This document shows, piece by piece, positions 1 to 8,356 of a stretch of DNA of 64,000 nt. The stretch is from Falsiroseomonas sp051433165. GTDB lineage: Bacteria > Pseudomonadota > Alphaproteobacteria > Acetobacterales > Acetobacteraceae. The stretch's first letter is position 1. The number at the start of each line of letters is the position of its first letter. The stretch lies in contig NZ_JBHMFS010000005.1 of NCBI RefSeq assembly GCF_051433165.1, positions 62,001 through 126,000 on the forward strand, read 5' to 3'. The position numbers and the translations under genes were made by a program. Below the pieces are notes generated by a model. It saw only the letters and a list, made by a program, of their open reading frames with translations. It was not told the DNA's origin and made no database searches.

Positions 1-507
1 GGCGCGTCCGAGAAGCTGGATTATGAGGCGGAGCTGGCCATCATCATCGGCCGGCGCGCCCGCAAGGCCTCGGAAGCGCAGGCGCTGGACCATGTGGCCG
101 GCTATTCGCTGTTCAACGATGGCTCGGTGCGGGACTACCAGCGTAAATCCACGCAATGGACCATGGGCAAGAACTTCGACCGCACCGGCGCCTTCGGGCC
201 GGAGATCGTGACGGCCGATGAACTGCCGCCCGGCGCCGCGCCGCTGCGGATCATGGCCCGCGTCGATGGCCAGATGGTGCAGGACAGCACCACGGGCGAC
301 ATGATCTTCCCGGTCGCCCGCTGCATTGCCATCCTGTCCGAGGTGATGACGCTGGAGCCGGGCGATGTGATCGCCACCGGAACCCCCTCCGGCGTCGGCT
401 ATGCGCGCAAGCCGCCGCTGTTCCTGGCGCCGGGGATGCTGATGGAGGTTGAGGTGGAGGGGATCGGCGTGCTGCGGAACAGCATCGAGGATGATCCTGC
501 CTTCTGA
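1..507 (+). CDS. Fumarylacetoacetate hydrolase-family protein, 5' truncated by window edge
   Basis: The reading frame is open from base 1 and ends at TGA 505-507, giving the last 168 residues of a protein whose start lies outside the window. The fragment begins with the metal-binding segment DYEAELAIIIGR and contains GYSLFNDGSVRDYQ and PGDVIATGTPSGVG, which are typical of the C-terminal catalytic domain of FAH-family enzymes. These enzymes hydrolyse or decarboxylate acyl-pyruvates or related 2-oxo-acids with a bound divalent metal. The substrate cannot be told from this fragment. It is followed by a hairpin, so it is probably the last gene of its transcript. Confidence 0.9.
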   Translation, partial: GASEKLDYEAELAIIIGRRARKASEAQALDHVAGYSLFNDGSVRDYQRKSTQWTMGKNFDRTGAFGPEIVTADELPPGAAPLRIMARVDGQMVQDSTTGDMIFPVARCIAILSEVMTLEPGDVIATGTPSGVGYARKPPLFLAPGMLMEVEVEGIGVLRNSIEDDPAF

Positions 508-514
508 GGCGAAG

Positions 515-539
515 GCGCGGCGCGCTTAACCGCGCTTTT
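515..539 (+). terminator. Rho-independent terminator candidate after the FAH-family gene
   Basis: GCGCGG (515-520) can pair with CCGCGC (530-535) across a nine-base loop, and four T follow directly. It begins 8 bases after the stop codon. The T run is short, so the call is moderate. Confidence 0.5.
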
Positions 540-589
540 ACCGCCACGGCCCTACGCCTTCCGGCACATCGCCAGGAAGGCCCGATCGA

Positions 590-3373
590 ATGCACGCTGC
601 CCACCTCCGTTCGCGCAATATGCTGAGGGGGGCGGCCGGGCTGCTGCTCTCCGCTTCCGCCCTGGCACTGGCGGCCACCATGCCGCGCCCCGCCGTGGCG
701 GCGACCGCTACCTTCTTCGACAGCATCTTCGAAGGTCGGCAGGCGTTCGACCAGCGCGTGGCGGGTGCCGGCGGCACGGTCAACATGGACCTGCTGTCCG
801 GCCTGACCGGCAATGTCGCGAGCTGGGCGCGCAGCGGCTACACCATCACCTCCGGCAACGCGCTGACTCGCAGCACCAGCACCGCCGCGTTTTCCCAGAT
901 CACGGGGCCGAATGGCACCTTCGCCAGCGGTGACGGCATCCGCATGACTGCGGCCGCGGTCGATGCCCCCGGCAGCGGCCTTGTCTTCACCTTCGACACC
1001 CCGGTGAACGCTTTCGCGCTGGACCTGCAAGGCTGGGCGACCTGCTGCTTCCCCAGCGCTCTCTACATCGCCTTCGATGGCGGCACGCCCATCCTGGTCG
1101 GCAGTGCCACGACCAGCACCGATAATCCCGGCGAAGCCCGCTACAACGAATCGATGACCTTCGTCGCCGCCATCAGCGACACCGACACCTTCACCACCGT
1201 GGCCTTTTACGGCGAGGCCGCTGGCGATGCGATGTGGGGCGGCGGGGTCATCCGCTACGCGCTGGTGCCGCTGGGTGGGCTGACGGGCGGACCGCCGGGG
1301 GAGCCGCCCGCTGACCCACCGGGCCGGCTTGTGATCGATGGCAGCCAGCCGGTCTTCACCGAGGGCGATCCTGCTGCGCAAGGCGCCACAATCACCTTCA
1401 ATGGCGGCACCTTCCGGCCCAACGCCGCCGCCGCGGTGACGCAGCCGGTGGTGGTTGAAGGCGGCAACGGCATGATCGACACCAGCCTGGGGCCGGTCAT
1501 CCTGCTGGGTGACATCACCGGCACGGGCCAGCTTCAGGTACTGGGCGGCGGCGTGCTGACGTTGCAGGGCAACGCCAGCAACAGCGGTGGCGCGCAGGTG
1601 CAATCCGGCACGCTCTCGGTCCGGGGCGTCTTCCAGGGCGCGGTCACGGTGCTGGCGGGCGGCACGCTGGCCGGCGGCGGCAGCATCGGCGGCGGTCGGA
1701 TCGATGGCATCCTGTCCCCCGGCGCCTCGCCGGGCACCATGGTCTTCACCGCGCCGGTCACACTCGGCGCCGGCGCGACCACGCGGCTCGAGATCGATGG
1801 GTCCGGCACCGGCACGGGTGCCGGGTCGCATGACCGGGTGCTGGTCACCGGTGCGGGCAGCACGCTGACCGCGGGTGGCACCGTGCAGCCGGTGCTGCGC
1901 GGCATCACGGGCGCCGCCACCAACAGCTTCACCCCGGCGCTCGGCCAATCCTTCCGGGTCATCCAGGCGGAGGGCGGGCTGCTCGGCAGCTTCACCGGCC
2001 TGACACAGCCGGCGGCGGGACTGCCCGCGGCGGCGCGCTTCGATGCGCTGTATGGTCCGAATACGCTGGACCTGGTCACCACCCCAGCCAGCTACGCCAA
2101 CCTCGCCCCGCTCGGCATCGACCAGCGCCGCAACCAGGCCGCGGTGGGCGGGGCGCTCGATGCAATCCGCCCTGCGGCAGGCGTGCGGATGGAAGGCGAT
2201 GCGACTGCCACCTTCGGCGCGCTGTATGCGCTGCCGGCGGCCGCCATCGCCCCGGCGCTGGACCAGCTTTCGGGCGTCGTGCACGCCGATGCGCTGGCGG
2301 GGGCGCTGGCGCATCGGCGCATGCTGGGCGCCGGTACCACGCAGCGCATGGCGGCGATCCGTGCCGGCGATCCGGCATTGGTCGCGGCCCAGGGCGCGCT
2401 GGCGCCGCGTGTCGCGCTCGACAGCGCGCGCAGCGTGCAAATGAGCGTGATGCCGGGCACCGGCCCGACGTCGAATTGGGATGCCGGGTTTGGACAGGGT
2501 GATGGCGGCGATGGTCCGAATGGGGCCTTCGCCGGCTGGTCCAGTTGGGGCCGCGCGCTCGGAAGCTGGGGCAGCACGGGCGGCGATGGCGCCGCGCCGG
2601 GCCATTCCCGGCAATCCGGCGGCGCTTTGGTTGGCGCGGATCGGCGATTCGCCCCGGGCCTGACCGGCGGCATCGCGCTGGGCTTCCTGCGCGGCACGGT
2701 GGATGGCGATGGCGGCACCGGGGAGGTGCGGCTGGATAGCTACCAGGCCAGCCTCTATGGCGTGTATGCGCCGCCGACCACGGCGATGATGAAGCCCTTC
2801 ATCGATGCGACGCTCGGCACCGGCCTCAGCCGCTGTGACAGCCGCCGCAACATCGCCTTCGGCACCCTGTCCCGCCGCGCCAACGCCGAGAGCGACGGCA
2901 CGGATGTGATGGCGGAGGCCGGCTTCGGCGTCACCACGCGGCTGGAAGGGCTGGATCTGGAACCGCGCGCCTTCCTGCGCTGGGACCGTATCGCCCGCGG
3001 CGCCTTCACCGAGACCGGCGCCGAGTCGCTGAACCTGGCCGTGGATGCCCGGGACGCGGATGCGCTGCGCGCCGGCATCGGCCTCAGCGCCGCGCGCACC
3101 CTGCGCCTGGGTGAGGGCATCCGGCTGCGGCCCGAGGCCCGCATCAGCTATGCGCGGGAATTGCAGGATGGGCTGGGCCGCGGCACCCATCGCCTGGGCG
3201 GTGCCAGCTTCGGCGTGGAATCGGCCCGTACCGGGCGCGATGCGCTGACCGCCGGCATCGGCGCCACCGCCAATCGCGGCGACCGCTTCGCCGTGGTGGC
3301 GGATTACGACCTGCAACGAACCAGCGGCGGCACGGACCATGTACTGACCCTCGGTCTGCGCTGGGTCTGGTAG
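590..3373 (+). CDS. Autotransporter outer-membrane beta-barrel protein
   Basis: This 927-residue protein has a cleavable signal (residues 1 to about 38, ending in PAVAA). A passenger follows, rich in Gly, Thr and Ala. Residues roughly 300-430 hold autotransporter-associated beta-strand segments (VLTLQGNASNSGGAQVQSG, VLAGGTLAGGGSIGGG and SPGASPGT). A C-terminal region of about 290 residues ends in LGLRWVW, with alternating hydrophobic residues and a terminal aromatic, as in type Va beta-barrels. It is predicted to be exported by Sec and to insert its barrel in the outer membrane. The passenger has no enzymatic signature I recognise. The ATG at 590 has GGAAGG about 12 bases upstream. The next gene starts after a Pho-box-like site, so this gene appears to be its own unit. 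Confidence 0.85.
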   Translation: MHAAHLRSRNMLRGAAGLLLSASALALAATMPRPAVAATATFFDSIFEGRQAFDQRVAGAGGTVNMDLLSGLTGNVASWARSGYTITSGNALTRSTSTAAFSQITGPNGTFASGDGIRMTAAAVDAPGSGLVFTFDTPVNAFALDLQGWATCCFPSALYIAFDGGTPILVGSATTSTDNPGEARYNESMTFVAAISDTDTFTTVAFYGEAAGDAMWGGGVIRYALVPLGGLTGGPPGEPPADPPGRLVIDGSQPVFTEGDPAAQGATITFNGGTFRPNAAAAVTQPVVVEGGNGMIDTSLGPVILLGDITGTGQLQVLGGGVLTLQGNASNSGGAQVQSGTLSVRGVFQGAVTVLAGGTLAGGGSIGGGRIDGILSPGASPGTMVFTAPVTLGAGATTRLEIDGSGTGTGAGSHDRVLVTGAGSTLTAGGTVQPVLRGITGAATNSFTPALGQSFRVIQAEGGLLGSFTGLTQPAAGLPAAARFDALYGPNTLDLVTTPASYANLAPLGIDQRRNQAAVGGALDAIRPAAGVRMEGDATATFGALYALPAAAIAPALDQLSGVVHADALAGALAHRRMLGAGTTQRMAAIRAGDPALVAAQGALAPRVALDSARSVQMSVMPGTGPTSNWDAGFGQGDGGDGPNGAFAGWSSWGRALGSWGSTGGDGAAPGHSRQSGGALVGADRRFAPGLTGGIALGFLRGTVDGDGGTGEVRLDSYQASLYGVYAPPTTAMMKPFIDATLGTGLSRCDSRRNIAFGTLSRRANAESDGTDVMAEAGFGVTTRLEGLDLEPRAFLRWDRIARGAFTETGAESLNLAVDARDADALRAGIGLSAARTLRLGEGIRLRPEARISYARELQDGLGRGTHRLGGASFGVESARTGRDALTAGIGATANRGDRFAVVADYDLQRTSGGTDHVLTLGLRWVW

Positions 3374-3380
3374 GCCGCGA

Positions 3381-3398
3381 CTGTCAGCAAACTGTCAC
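3381..3398 (+). promoter_or_regulatory. Pho-box-like site (PhoB operator)
   Basis: CTGTCAGCAAACTGTCAC consists of two 7-bp direct repeats (CTGTCAG and CTGTCAC) with an 11-bp period. It matches the classical Pho box CTGTCATAWAWCTGTCAY at 16 of 18 positions. It lies 57 bases upstream of the GTG of the STAS gene, and the pst-phoU-phoB genes lie downstream on the same strand. No convincing -10 box is seen at the usual distance. Confidence 0.75.
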
Positions 3399-3455
3399 GC
3401 TTCAGAAGCGGGGCGTCGGTCTAGACAACCGCGCCCCGATTCACGGAGACCGTCA

Positions 3456-3797
3456 GTGCGCTTCGAAGTGCTTGAGATCAGCCCCACGGCCAACAAGGTG
3501 CTCCTGGTGGGCCGGCTGGACTCCACGACCGTGGGCCAGGTGGAAACCGGCTTCACCGCCGCCGTCGCCGCCTCCGGCCGCAATGCGGTGCTGGATCTGA
3601 CAGGGCTCGAATTCCTGTCCTCCCTCGGCATACGCCTGCTCTTGTCATCCGCCCGCGTGGTGTCGCGCCGTGGCGGCGCGGTGGTTCTGTTCGGCGCCCA
3701 GCCGATGGTGGCGGATGTGCTGGAATCGATGGGCATGGACCAGGTTCTGCCGCTGGTCGCCACCGAAGCCGAGGCGCTGGCCCGCCTGCCGGGATGA
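3456..3797 (+). CDS. STAS-domain anti-sigma factor antagonist
   Basis: This 113-residue protein is a single STAS domain of the SpoIIAA/RsbV type. The signature region is LDLTGLEFLSSLGIRLLLSS. The adjacent serines occupy the place of the regulatory phosphoserine, with Ser instead of the more common Asp before it. The GTG start is supported by GGAGA about 8 bases upstream. The stop overlaps the start of the next gene, a kinase of the RsbW/SpoIIAB family, by 4 bases, so the two form a translationally coupled partner-switch pair. The pair sits behind a Pho-box-like site and in front of pstS. A role in phosphate signalling is inferred from position only. Confidence 0.88.
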   Translation: MRFEVLEISPTANKVLLVGRLDSTTVGQVETGFTAAVAASGRNAVLDLTGLEFLSSLGIRLLLSSARVVSRRGGAVVLFGAQPMVADVLESMGMDQVLPLVATEAEALARLPG

Positions 3798-4219
3798 GCC
3801 TTCGGCTGGAGATTCCGATCTCCCTCGCCGGGCTGGAGGCGGCGCAGGATGCGACCGAGGCCTGGGCGGAAGGGCAGGGGGTGCCTCCCCAGGCTGTGCT
3901 CCGGCTGCGCCTGGTGGTGGAGGAGCTGATCGCAAACCTGATCGAGCATGCCGCGTGGCCTGGCCTTCCACCGGGCGCCACGCCGCCAGCAGCCCAACTG
4001 GACTGCGAATGGGAAGCGGGTGCGCTGCGCATGGTGCTGCGCGATGGGGCGCTGCCCTTCGACCTGTTGGCGGCGCCTGAGGCGGCCCCGGCTTCGCTGG
4101 AAGATGACCGGGTGGGCGGACTCGGCCTGGCCCTGGTGCGGCGGATGAGCACTCAAATCACCTATGAGCACGAGGCCGATCGCGGCAACTGCACGAGGCT
4201 GACGCTGCGTCTGGCATGA
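3794..4219 (+). CDS. Anti-sigma regulatory factor, serine kinase-like HATPase
   Basis: This 141-residue protein has a GHKL ATPase fold of the RsbW/SpoIIAB class. Visible boxes are the N box in VVEELIANLIEHA, a G1-like segment RDGALPFDL and the Gly-rich box GGLGLALVRRM. Such proteins bind a sigma factor or other partner and phosphorylate the STAS antagonist encoded just upstream. The ATG lies inside the ATGA overlap with that gene. No sigma factor of the SigB type is seen nearby, so the partner is unknown. The next gene downstream is pstS, 153 bases away. Confidence 0.85.
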   Translation: MSLRLEIPISLAGLEAAQDATEAWAEGQGVPPQAVLRLRLVVEELIANLIEHAAWPGLPPGATPPAAQLDCEWEAGALRMVLRDGALPFDLLAAPEAAPASLEDDRVGGLGLALVRRMSTQITYEHEADRGNCTRLTLRLA

Positions 4220-4255
4220 TGGCGACCCGACAACACGCCATGGTTGTGGAGGGCG

Positions 4256-4273
4256 TTGTCATCGAAGCTTCAT
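4256..4273 (+). promoter_or_regulatory. Weak Pho-box-like repeat upstream of pstS
   Basis: TTGTCAT (4256-4262) and GCTTCAT (4267-4273) are spaced with the 11-bp period of a Pho box and match the consensus at about 12 of 18 positions. The site lies about 100 bases upstream of the pstS GTG, where a PhoB site would be expected. The match is weaker than that of the site at 3381. Confidence 0.4.
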
Positions 4274-4372
4274 CAATTTGCAATCGTCCGGTCGCCAGAC
4301 CCGCCTAGAAGGCGCCGAACGGCGTTGCTTGTTACGCGCAGCCCGTTTGCAACAGGACCGGAGAGAGACACA

Positions 4373-5440
4373 GTGAACAGGCGCACCCTTCTGCTCGGTA
4401 CCGGCGCGGCACTCGGCGCCGGGCTTCTCAATGCCCGCGGCGCGATGGCTCAGGCGGCTCCGACCGTGACCGGCGCCGGCGCGACGTTCCCCCGCCCCCT
4501 TTATGAGCGTTGGTCGGCCCAGGCGCGTGATGCCGGCGTCGCCCAGCTCAACTATCAGTCGATCGGCTCCGGCGGCGGCATCAACCAGATCACCGCGCGC
4601 ACCGTCGATTTCGGCGCCACCGATGCGCCGCTGACGACCGAGCAGCTGACCGAGCGCAAATTGCTGCAGTTCCCGACCGTGATGGGCTCCGTGGTGCTGT
4701 CCGCCAACCTGCCGGGCGTTGGCGACCAGGCGCTGCGCCTGTCGCCGGAAGTGATTGCCGACATCTTCCTGGGCAAGATCACCCGCTGGCGCGACCCGAA
4801 GATCGTCGAGCTGAACCGCGACGTGACGATCCCGAACATGCCGCTGAGTGTCGCCTATCGCGCCGACGGTTCGGGCACGACCTGGGTGTGGACGACCTAT
4901 CTGTCCCGCATCAGCGAGGAATGGAAGAACGGCCCGGGTTCCGGCACCTCCGTGCGCTGGCCGGTCGGCAATGGCGCGCGTGGCAATGAAGGTGTGTCCA
5001 ACACCATCCGCAACAGCCCGGGCACCATCGGCTACATCGAGAACGCCTATGCGGTGGTGAACCGCATGCCGACGACGCAGATCCGCAACAAGGCCGGCAA
5101 CTTCATTCGCGCCGAATCGAAGGCGTTCAACGCGACCGCGGCGACGGCGAACTGGAACGTGGCGAACTTCCAGGCCGACACCATCGACCTGAACGGCGCC
5201 GATGTGTGGCCGATCACCTCCCCCACCTACATCCTGCTGCCGATGGATCCGCCGGCGGACAAGGTTGCGGGCAACCAGAACGCGATGAAGTTCTTCGACT
5301 GGGCCTTCCGGAACGGTGCCGAGGCGGCGACGCGCCTCGAATACATCCCGCTGCCGGCCAGCGCGCATGAACTGGTCCGCGCGGCCTGGGCGGCGAATGT
5401 GAAGGGTCCGAACGGCCAGGCTCTTTGGCCGGTCCGCTGA
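4373..5440 (+). CDS. pstS: Phosphate ABC transporter periplasmic binding protein PstS
   Basis: PstS binds inorganic phosphate in the periplasm and delivers it to PstCA. From the GTG at 4373 the protein has 355 residues. It starts with a signal peptide (NRRTLLLGTGAALGAGLLNARGAMAQA) and then the family motif TGAGATFPRPLYERW. Phosphate-binding segments include YQSIGSGGGI and YRADGSGTTW. This start is preferred over an open frame reaching to 4244 because only here does the signal peptide lie at the N terminus, with GGAGAGAG a few bases upstream. It is the first gene of pstSCAB-phoU-phoB. Confidence 0.95.
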   Translation: MNRRTLLLGTGAALGAGLLNARGAMAQAAPTVTGAGATFPRPLYERWSAQARDAGVAQLNYQSIGSGGGINQITARTVDFGATDAPLTTEQLTERKLLQFPTVMGSVVLSANLPGVGDQALRLSPEVIADIFLGKITRWRDPKIVELNRDVTIPNMPLSVAYRADGSGTTWVWTTYLSRISEEWKNGPGSGTSVRWPVGNGARGNEGVSNTIRNSPGTIGYIENAYAVVNRMPTTQIRNKAGNFIRAESKAFNATAATANWNVANFQADTIDLNGADVWPITSPTYILLPMDPPADKVAGNQNAMKFFDWAFRNGAEAATRLEYIPLPASAHELVRAAWAANVKGPNGQALWPVR

Positions 5441-5457
5441 TCGGGCTAAATTGAAGG

Positions 5458-5492
5458 GTCAGGGCCGGGCGCTGATGGCGTCCGGCCCTGAC
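5458..5492 (+). promoter_or_regulatory. Intergenic hairpin between pstS and pstC
   Basis: GTCAGGGCCGG (5458-5468) pairs perfectly with CCGGCCCTGAC (5482-5492), an 11-bp GC-rich stem with a 13-base loop, 18 bases after the pstS stop. Only a weak T run (CTTTC) follows. It could be a partial terminator or a 3' stabiliser that keeps PstS in excess over the membrane components. Confidence 0.65.
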
Positions 5493-5534
5493 TGCTTTCA
5501 TCGCTGACAACCTCCATCGCCGGGACATCCCGCC

Positions 5535-6524
5535 TTGCAGCAGACCATCACGGCCGATGCCTCGGCCATTCCAGCCGGCGGCGCCCGACGGCGGTCCGGC
5601 AGTTTCGGCGACAAGCTGTTCGAGGGGTTGTGCCGCGGTGCTGGAATCGTGGTGCTGCTGACGCTGGGCGGCATCATCCTGACGCTGTTCATCGGCGCGC
5701 TTCCGGCCTTCCTGCATTACGGGCCGGCCTTCATCACCAGCGACGCTTGGAACCCGGTGGAAGACCACCGCGAGGAATACGGCGCGCTGGTCTCGATCTT
5801 CGGCACCATCGTCAGTGCGGTGCTGGCCATCATCCTGGCCGTGCCGGTCGCCTTCGGTATTTCCTTCTTCCTGACCGAGCTCGCGCCGGAATGGCTGCGG
5901 CGGCCAGTGGGAACGGCGATCGAATTGCTGGCCGCGGTGCCTTCCATCATCTACGGCATGTGGGGCCTGTTCGTGGTCGTGCCCTTCGTGCAGATGTACA
6001 TCCAGATCGGGCTTGGCGAGTATCTTGAGACCATTCCGCTGATCGGCTTCATCTTCGAAAGCCGGTCCTTCGCGGGGACCTCGCTGTTCACCGCGGCGCT
6101 GGTGCTGGCCATCATGATCCTGCCCTTCATCGCCGCCACGATGCGCGACGTCTTCCTGCAGGTGCCGCCGGTCTACAAGGAGAGCGCCTACGGGCTGGGT
6201 GCCACGCGGTGGGAAGTGGTGAGGGGGGTGGTGCTGCCCTACACGCGGATTTCCGTGGTCGGCGGCATCATGCTGGGGCTCGGCCGCGCGCTGGGGGAGA
6301 CGATGGCGGTGACCTTCGTCATCGGCAACGCCAACCGCATGCCGCAGGGCATCTTCGATCCTGCCACCACCATCGCCTCCGTGATCGCGATGGAGTTCCC
6401 GGAAAGCCTGTCGGGCAGCATGAAGCAGTCGGCGCTGTTCGCGCTCGGCTTCCTGCTGTTCGTAATCTCCTTCCTGGTGCTGGCATCTTCCCGCTGGCTT
6501 CTGCGGTCCCGGTTGAAGGGCTGA
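5535..6524 (+). CDS. pstC: Phosphate ABC transporter permease PstC
   Basis: This is an inner-membrane permease subunit for phosphate import, with 329 residues, several hydrophobic spans and a binding-protein-dependent transport signature around GLGATRWEVVRGVVLP (EAA-loop region). A large periplasmic stretch with HREEYGALVS follows the first span. The start is a TTG at 5535. The only upstream in-frame codons before a stop (TGA 5505) contain no ATG or GTG, so the TTG is the best available choice although no strong ribosome-binding site is seen. It ends 4 bases before pstA. Confidence 0.93.
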   Translation: MQQTITADASAIPAGGARRRSGSFGDKLFEGLCRGAGIVVLLTLGGIILTLFIGALPAFLHYGPAFITSDAWNPVEDHREEYGALVSIFGTIVSAVLAIILAVPVAFGISFFLTELAPEWLRRPVGTAIELLAAVPSIIYGMWGLFVVVPFVQMYIQIGLGEYLETIPLIGFIFESRSFAGTSLFTAALVLAIMILPFIAATMRDVFLQVPPVYKESAYGLGATRWEVVRGVVLPYTRISVVGGIMLGLGRALGETMAVTFVIGNANRMPQGIFDPATTIASVIAMEFPESLSGSMKQSALFALGFLLFVISFLVLASSRWLLRSRLKG

Positions 6525-6528
6525 TCCG

Positions 6529-7434
6529 ATGAGCACGACAACACTCCCCTCGCTCATGAAGGCGCGGAACGAAAGCGCGGCGCGGGCGCTGGGGCGCCGC
6601 CGGCGGTTCATCGACGCGGCCGTGAAGTGGCTGTGCCTGCTGGCGACGGTGGCGGGCCTGTTCTTCCTGGCCTCGATCATGGGCACGCTGCTGTGGCGCG
6701 GCCTTGAGTCGCTCAGCCTGAATACGCTGATCTCCGAGTTCAAGCCGACCAGCTATGGCGAGGACACGGCGGAGCCGGGTGGGCTGCGGCACGCGATCAT
6801 CGGCAGCATCATCCAGACGACCATCGCCACCCTCATCGGCACACCAATCGGCCTGCTGGTTGGCACCTACCTGGCCGAGTATGCGCGGGGTTCCGCCTTT
6901 GGCAATGCGGTGCGCTTCGTCTCGGACGTGCTGCTCTCGGCGCCGTCCATCCTGATCGGGCTGTTCATCTACCAGCTGGTCGTGCTGCCGATGGGCGCCT
7001 TCTCCGGCATCGCCGGCGCGCTCGCGCTGGCCATCATCGTGATCCCCGTCGTGGTCCGCACCACGGAGGATATGCTTCAGCTGATCCCCAATACGCTGCG
7101 TGAGGCGGTGATCGGCCTCGGCGCGCCGAAGTGGAAGATGATCACGCTGGTCTGCTACAAGGCAGCTGCCTCCGGCATCCTGACCGGTATCCTGCTGGCG
7201 GTGGCGCGCATCGCGGGTGAGACGGCGCCGCTGCTGCTGACCAGCTTCGGCAACAACGTGACCAGCCTCGACCTGTCGAGCGCCATGGCCAGCCTGCCGA
7301 TCGCCATCTACCAGCAGGCGAATTCGGGCTTCCCGGACCTGATCCGGATCGCCTGGTCCGGCGCGCTGCTGGTGACGATGGGTGTGCTCGCCATCAACAT
7401 CATGGCCCGCCTCGTGCTGCGCGGGCGCAACTGA
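6529..7434 (+). CDS. pstA: Phosphate ABC transporter permease PstA
   Basis: PstA is the second membrane subunit of the phosphate importer, with 301 residues. After a basic N terminus the first membrane span lies at about residues 37-58. The EAA-loop region reads GLGAPKWKMITLVCYKAA. Later segments such as VARIAGETAPLLLTSF are typical of PstA. Four bases separate it from pstC, so the two are probably translated together. The gap to pstB (80 bases) is unusually structured; see the repeat at 7466-7512. Confidence 0.94.
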   Translation: MSTTTLPSLMKARNESAARALGRRRRFIDAAVKWLCLLATVAGLFFLASIMGTLLWRGLESLSLNTLISEFKPTSYGEDTAEPGGLRHAIIGSIIQTTIATLIGTPIGLLVGTYLAEYARGSAFGNAVRFVSDVLLSAPSILIGLFIYQLVVLPMGAFSGIAGALALAIIVIPVVVRTTEDMLQLIPNTLREAVIGLGAPKWKMITLVCYKAAASGILTGILLAVARIAGETAPLLLTSFGNNVTSLDLSSAMASLPIAIYQQANSGFPDLIRIAWSGALLVTMGVLAINIMARLVLRGRN

Positions 7435-7465
7435 GCCAGGAAGGGGCGGCCCGCTGGGCCGTAAG

Positions 7466-7512
7466 ATGAGGACGATCCGATGGGCTGCATCATGAGGACG
7501 ATCCAGTGGGCT
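7466..7512 (+). repeat. Direct repeat duplicating the pstB ribosome-binding region
   Basis: Two 21-bp copies (7466-7486 and 7492-7512), 26 bases apart, differ at only two positions: ATGAGGACGATCCGATGGGC versus ATGAGGACGATCCAGTGGGC. Each carries GAGGA. The first copy supplies an ATG at 7480 that opens a 12-codon frame (MGCIMRTIQWAR) whose TGA at 7516-7518 overlaps the ATG of pstB at 7515. Either a small duplication or a coupled leader peptide. Confidence 0.75.
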
Positions 7513-7514
7513 CG

Positions 7515-8345
7515 ATGACCGAACAGACCGCCACCACCGCCGCCTCCGGCTTCGGTGGCATGCAGGCCCGATCCGCCGAGGCGCTGAACAACACTGCGCG
7601 GATTTCGGTGCGGAACCTGGATTTCTACTACGGCACCACCCAGGCGCTGAAGGGCATCAACCTGGATCTGCCGGACCGGCAGGTGACGGGCATGATCGGC
7701 CCCTCCGGCTGCGGCAAATCCACGCTGCTGCGGGTGCTGAACCGGATGTACAGCCTCTATCCGGGCCAGCGCGCGGAAGGTGAGGTGCTGATGGATGGGC
7801 GCAACATGATCGACGCCTCTGTCGATCTGAACGAATTGCGCTCCAAGATCGGCATGGTGTTCCAGAAGCCCACGCCGTTCCCGATGACGATCTATGACAA
7901 CATCGCCTTCGGCATCAAACTGCATGAGAAGCTGGCGAAATCCGAGCTGGATGATCGCGTGGAATGGGCGCTGACCCGCGCCGCGATCTGGGGCGAGGTG
8001 AAGGACCGGCTGCAAACCAACGCCATGGGCCTGTCCGGCGGCCAGCAGCAGCGGCTATGCATCGCGCGGTCCATCGCCGTGCGTCCGGAAGTCATGCTGT
8101 TCGACGAGCCGACCAGCGCGCTCGACCCGATCTCCACCCTGAAGATCGAAGAACTGATCGACGAGTTGAAGCGCGACTTCACCATCTGCATCGTGACCCA
8201 CAACATGCAGCAGGCGGCGCGCTGCGCCGACCAGGTGGCGTTCTTCTACCTGGGCGAGCTGGTCGAGGTGGCGCCGGCGGCGCAGCTTTTCACCGCGCCC
8301 AAGGAAAAGCGCACCCAGGAATACATCACCGGCCGGTTCGGCTGA
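7515..8345 (+). CDS. pstB: Phosphate ABC transporter ATP-binding protein PstB
   Basis: This is the cytoplasmic ATPase of the phosphate importer. It carries Walker A GPSGCGKST, signature LSGGQQQR and Walker B VMLFDEPTSALDP, plus PstB-specific segments such as MVFQKPTPFPMTIYDN. From the ATG at 7515 it has 276 residues. A GTG at 7506 would add three. I prefer the ATG because it overlaps the stop of a 12-codon upstream frame and lies about 16 bases after GAGGACG; the choice is not certain. PhoU follows after 11 bases. Confidence 0.94.
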   Translation: MTEQTATTAASGFGGMQARSAEALNNTARISVRNLDFYYGTTQALKGINLDLPDRQVTGMIGPSGCGKSTLLRVLNRMYSLYPGQRAEGEVLMDGRNMIDASVDLNELRSKIGMVFQKPTPFPMTIYDNIAFGIKLHEKLAKSELDDRVEWALTRAAIWGEVKDRLQTNAMGLSGGQQQRLCIARSIAVRPEVMLFDEPTSALDPISTLKIEELIDELKRDFTICIVTHNMQQAARCADQVAFFYLGELVEVAPAAQLFTAPKEKRTQEYITGRFG

Positions 8346-8356
8346 GGACAACGCAG

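Noticed and set aside
251..3340. Open frame of 1029 codons on the minus strand opposite the autotransporter
   Set aside because: It has low-complexity Arg/Ala/Gly/His composition without domains, and it is exactly antisense to a well-supported gene, as expected for GC-rich DNA.
3399..3430. TCTAGA at 3420-3425 as the -10 box of the Pho-box promoter
   Set aside because: It is 21 bases after the Pho box, about twice the usual distance.
4244..4372. N-terminal extension of PstS from an ATG at 4244
   Set aside because: It would bury the signal peptide 43 residues into the protein and overlaps the candidate operator.
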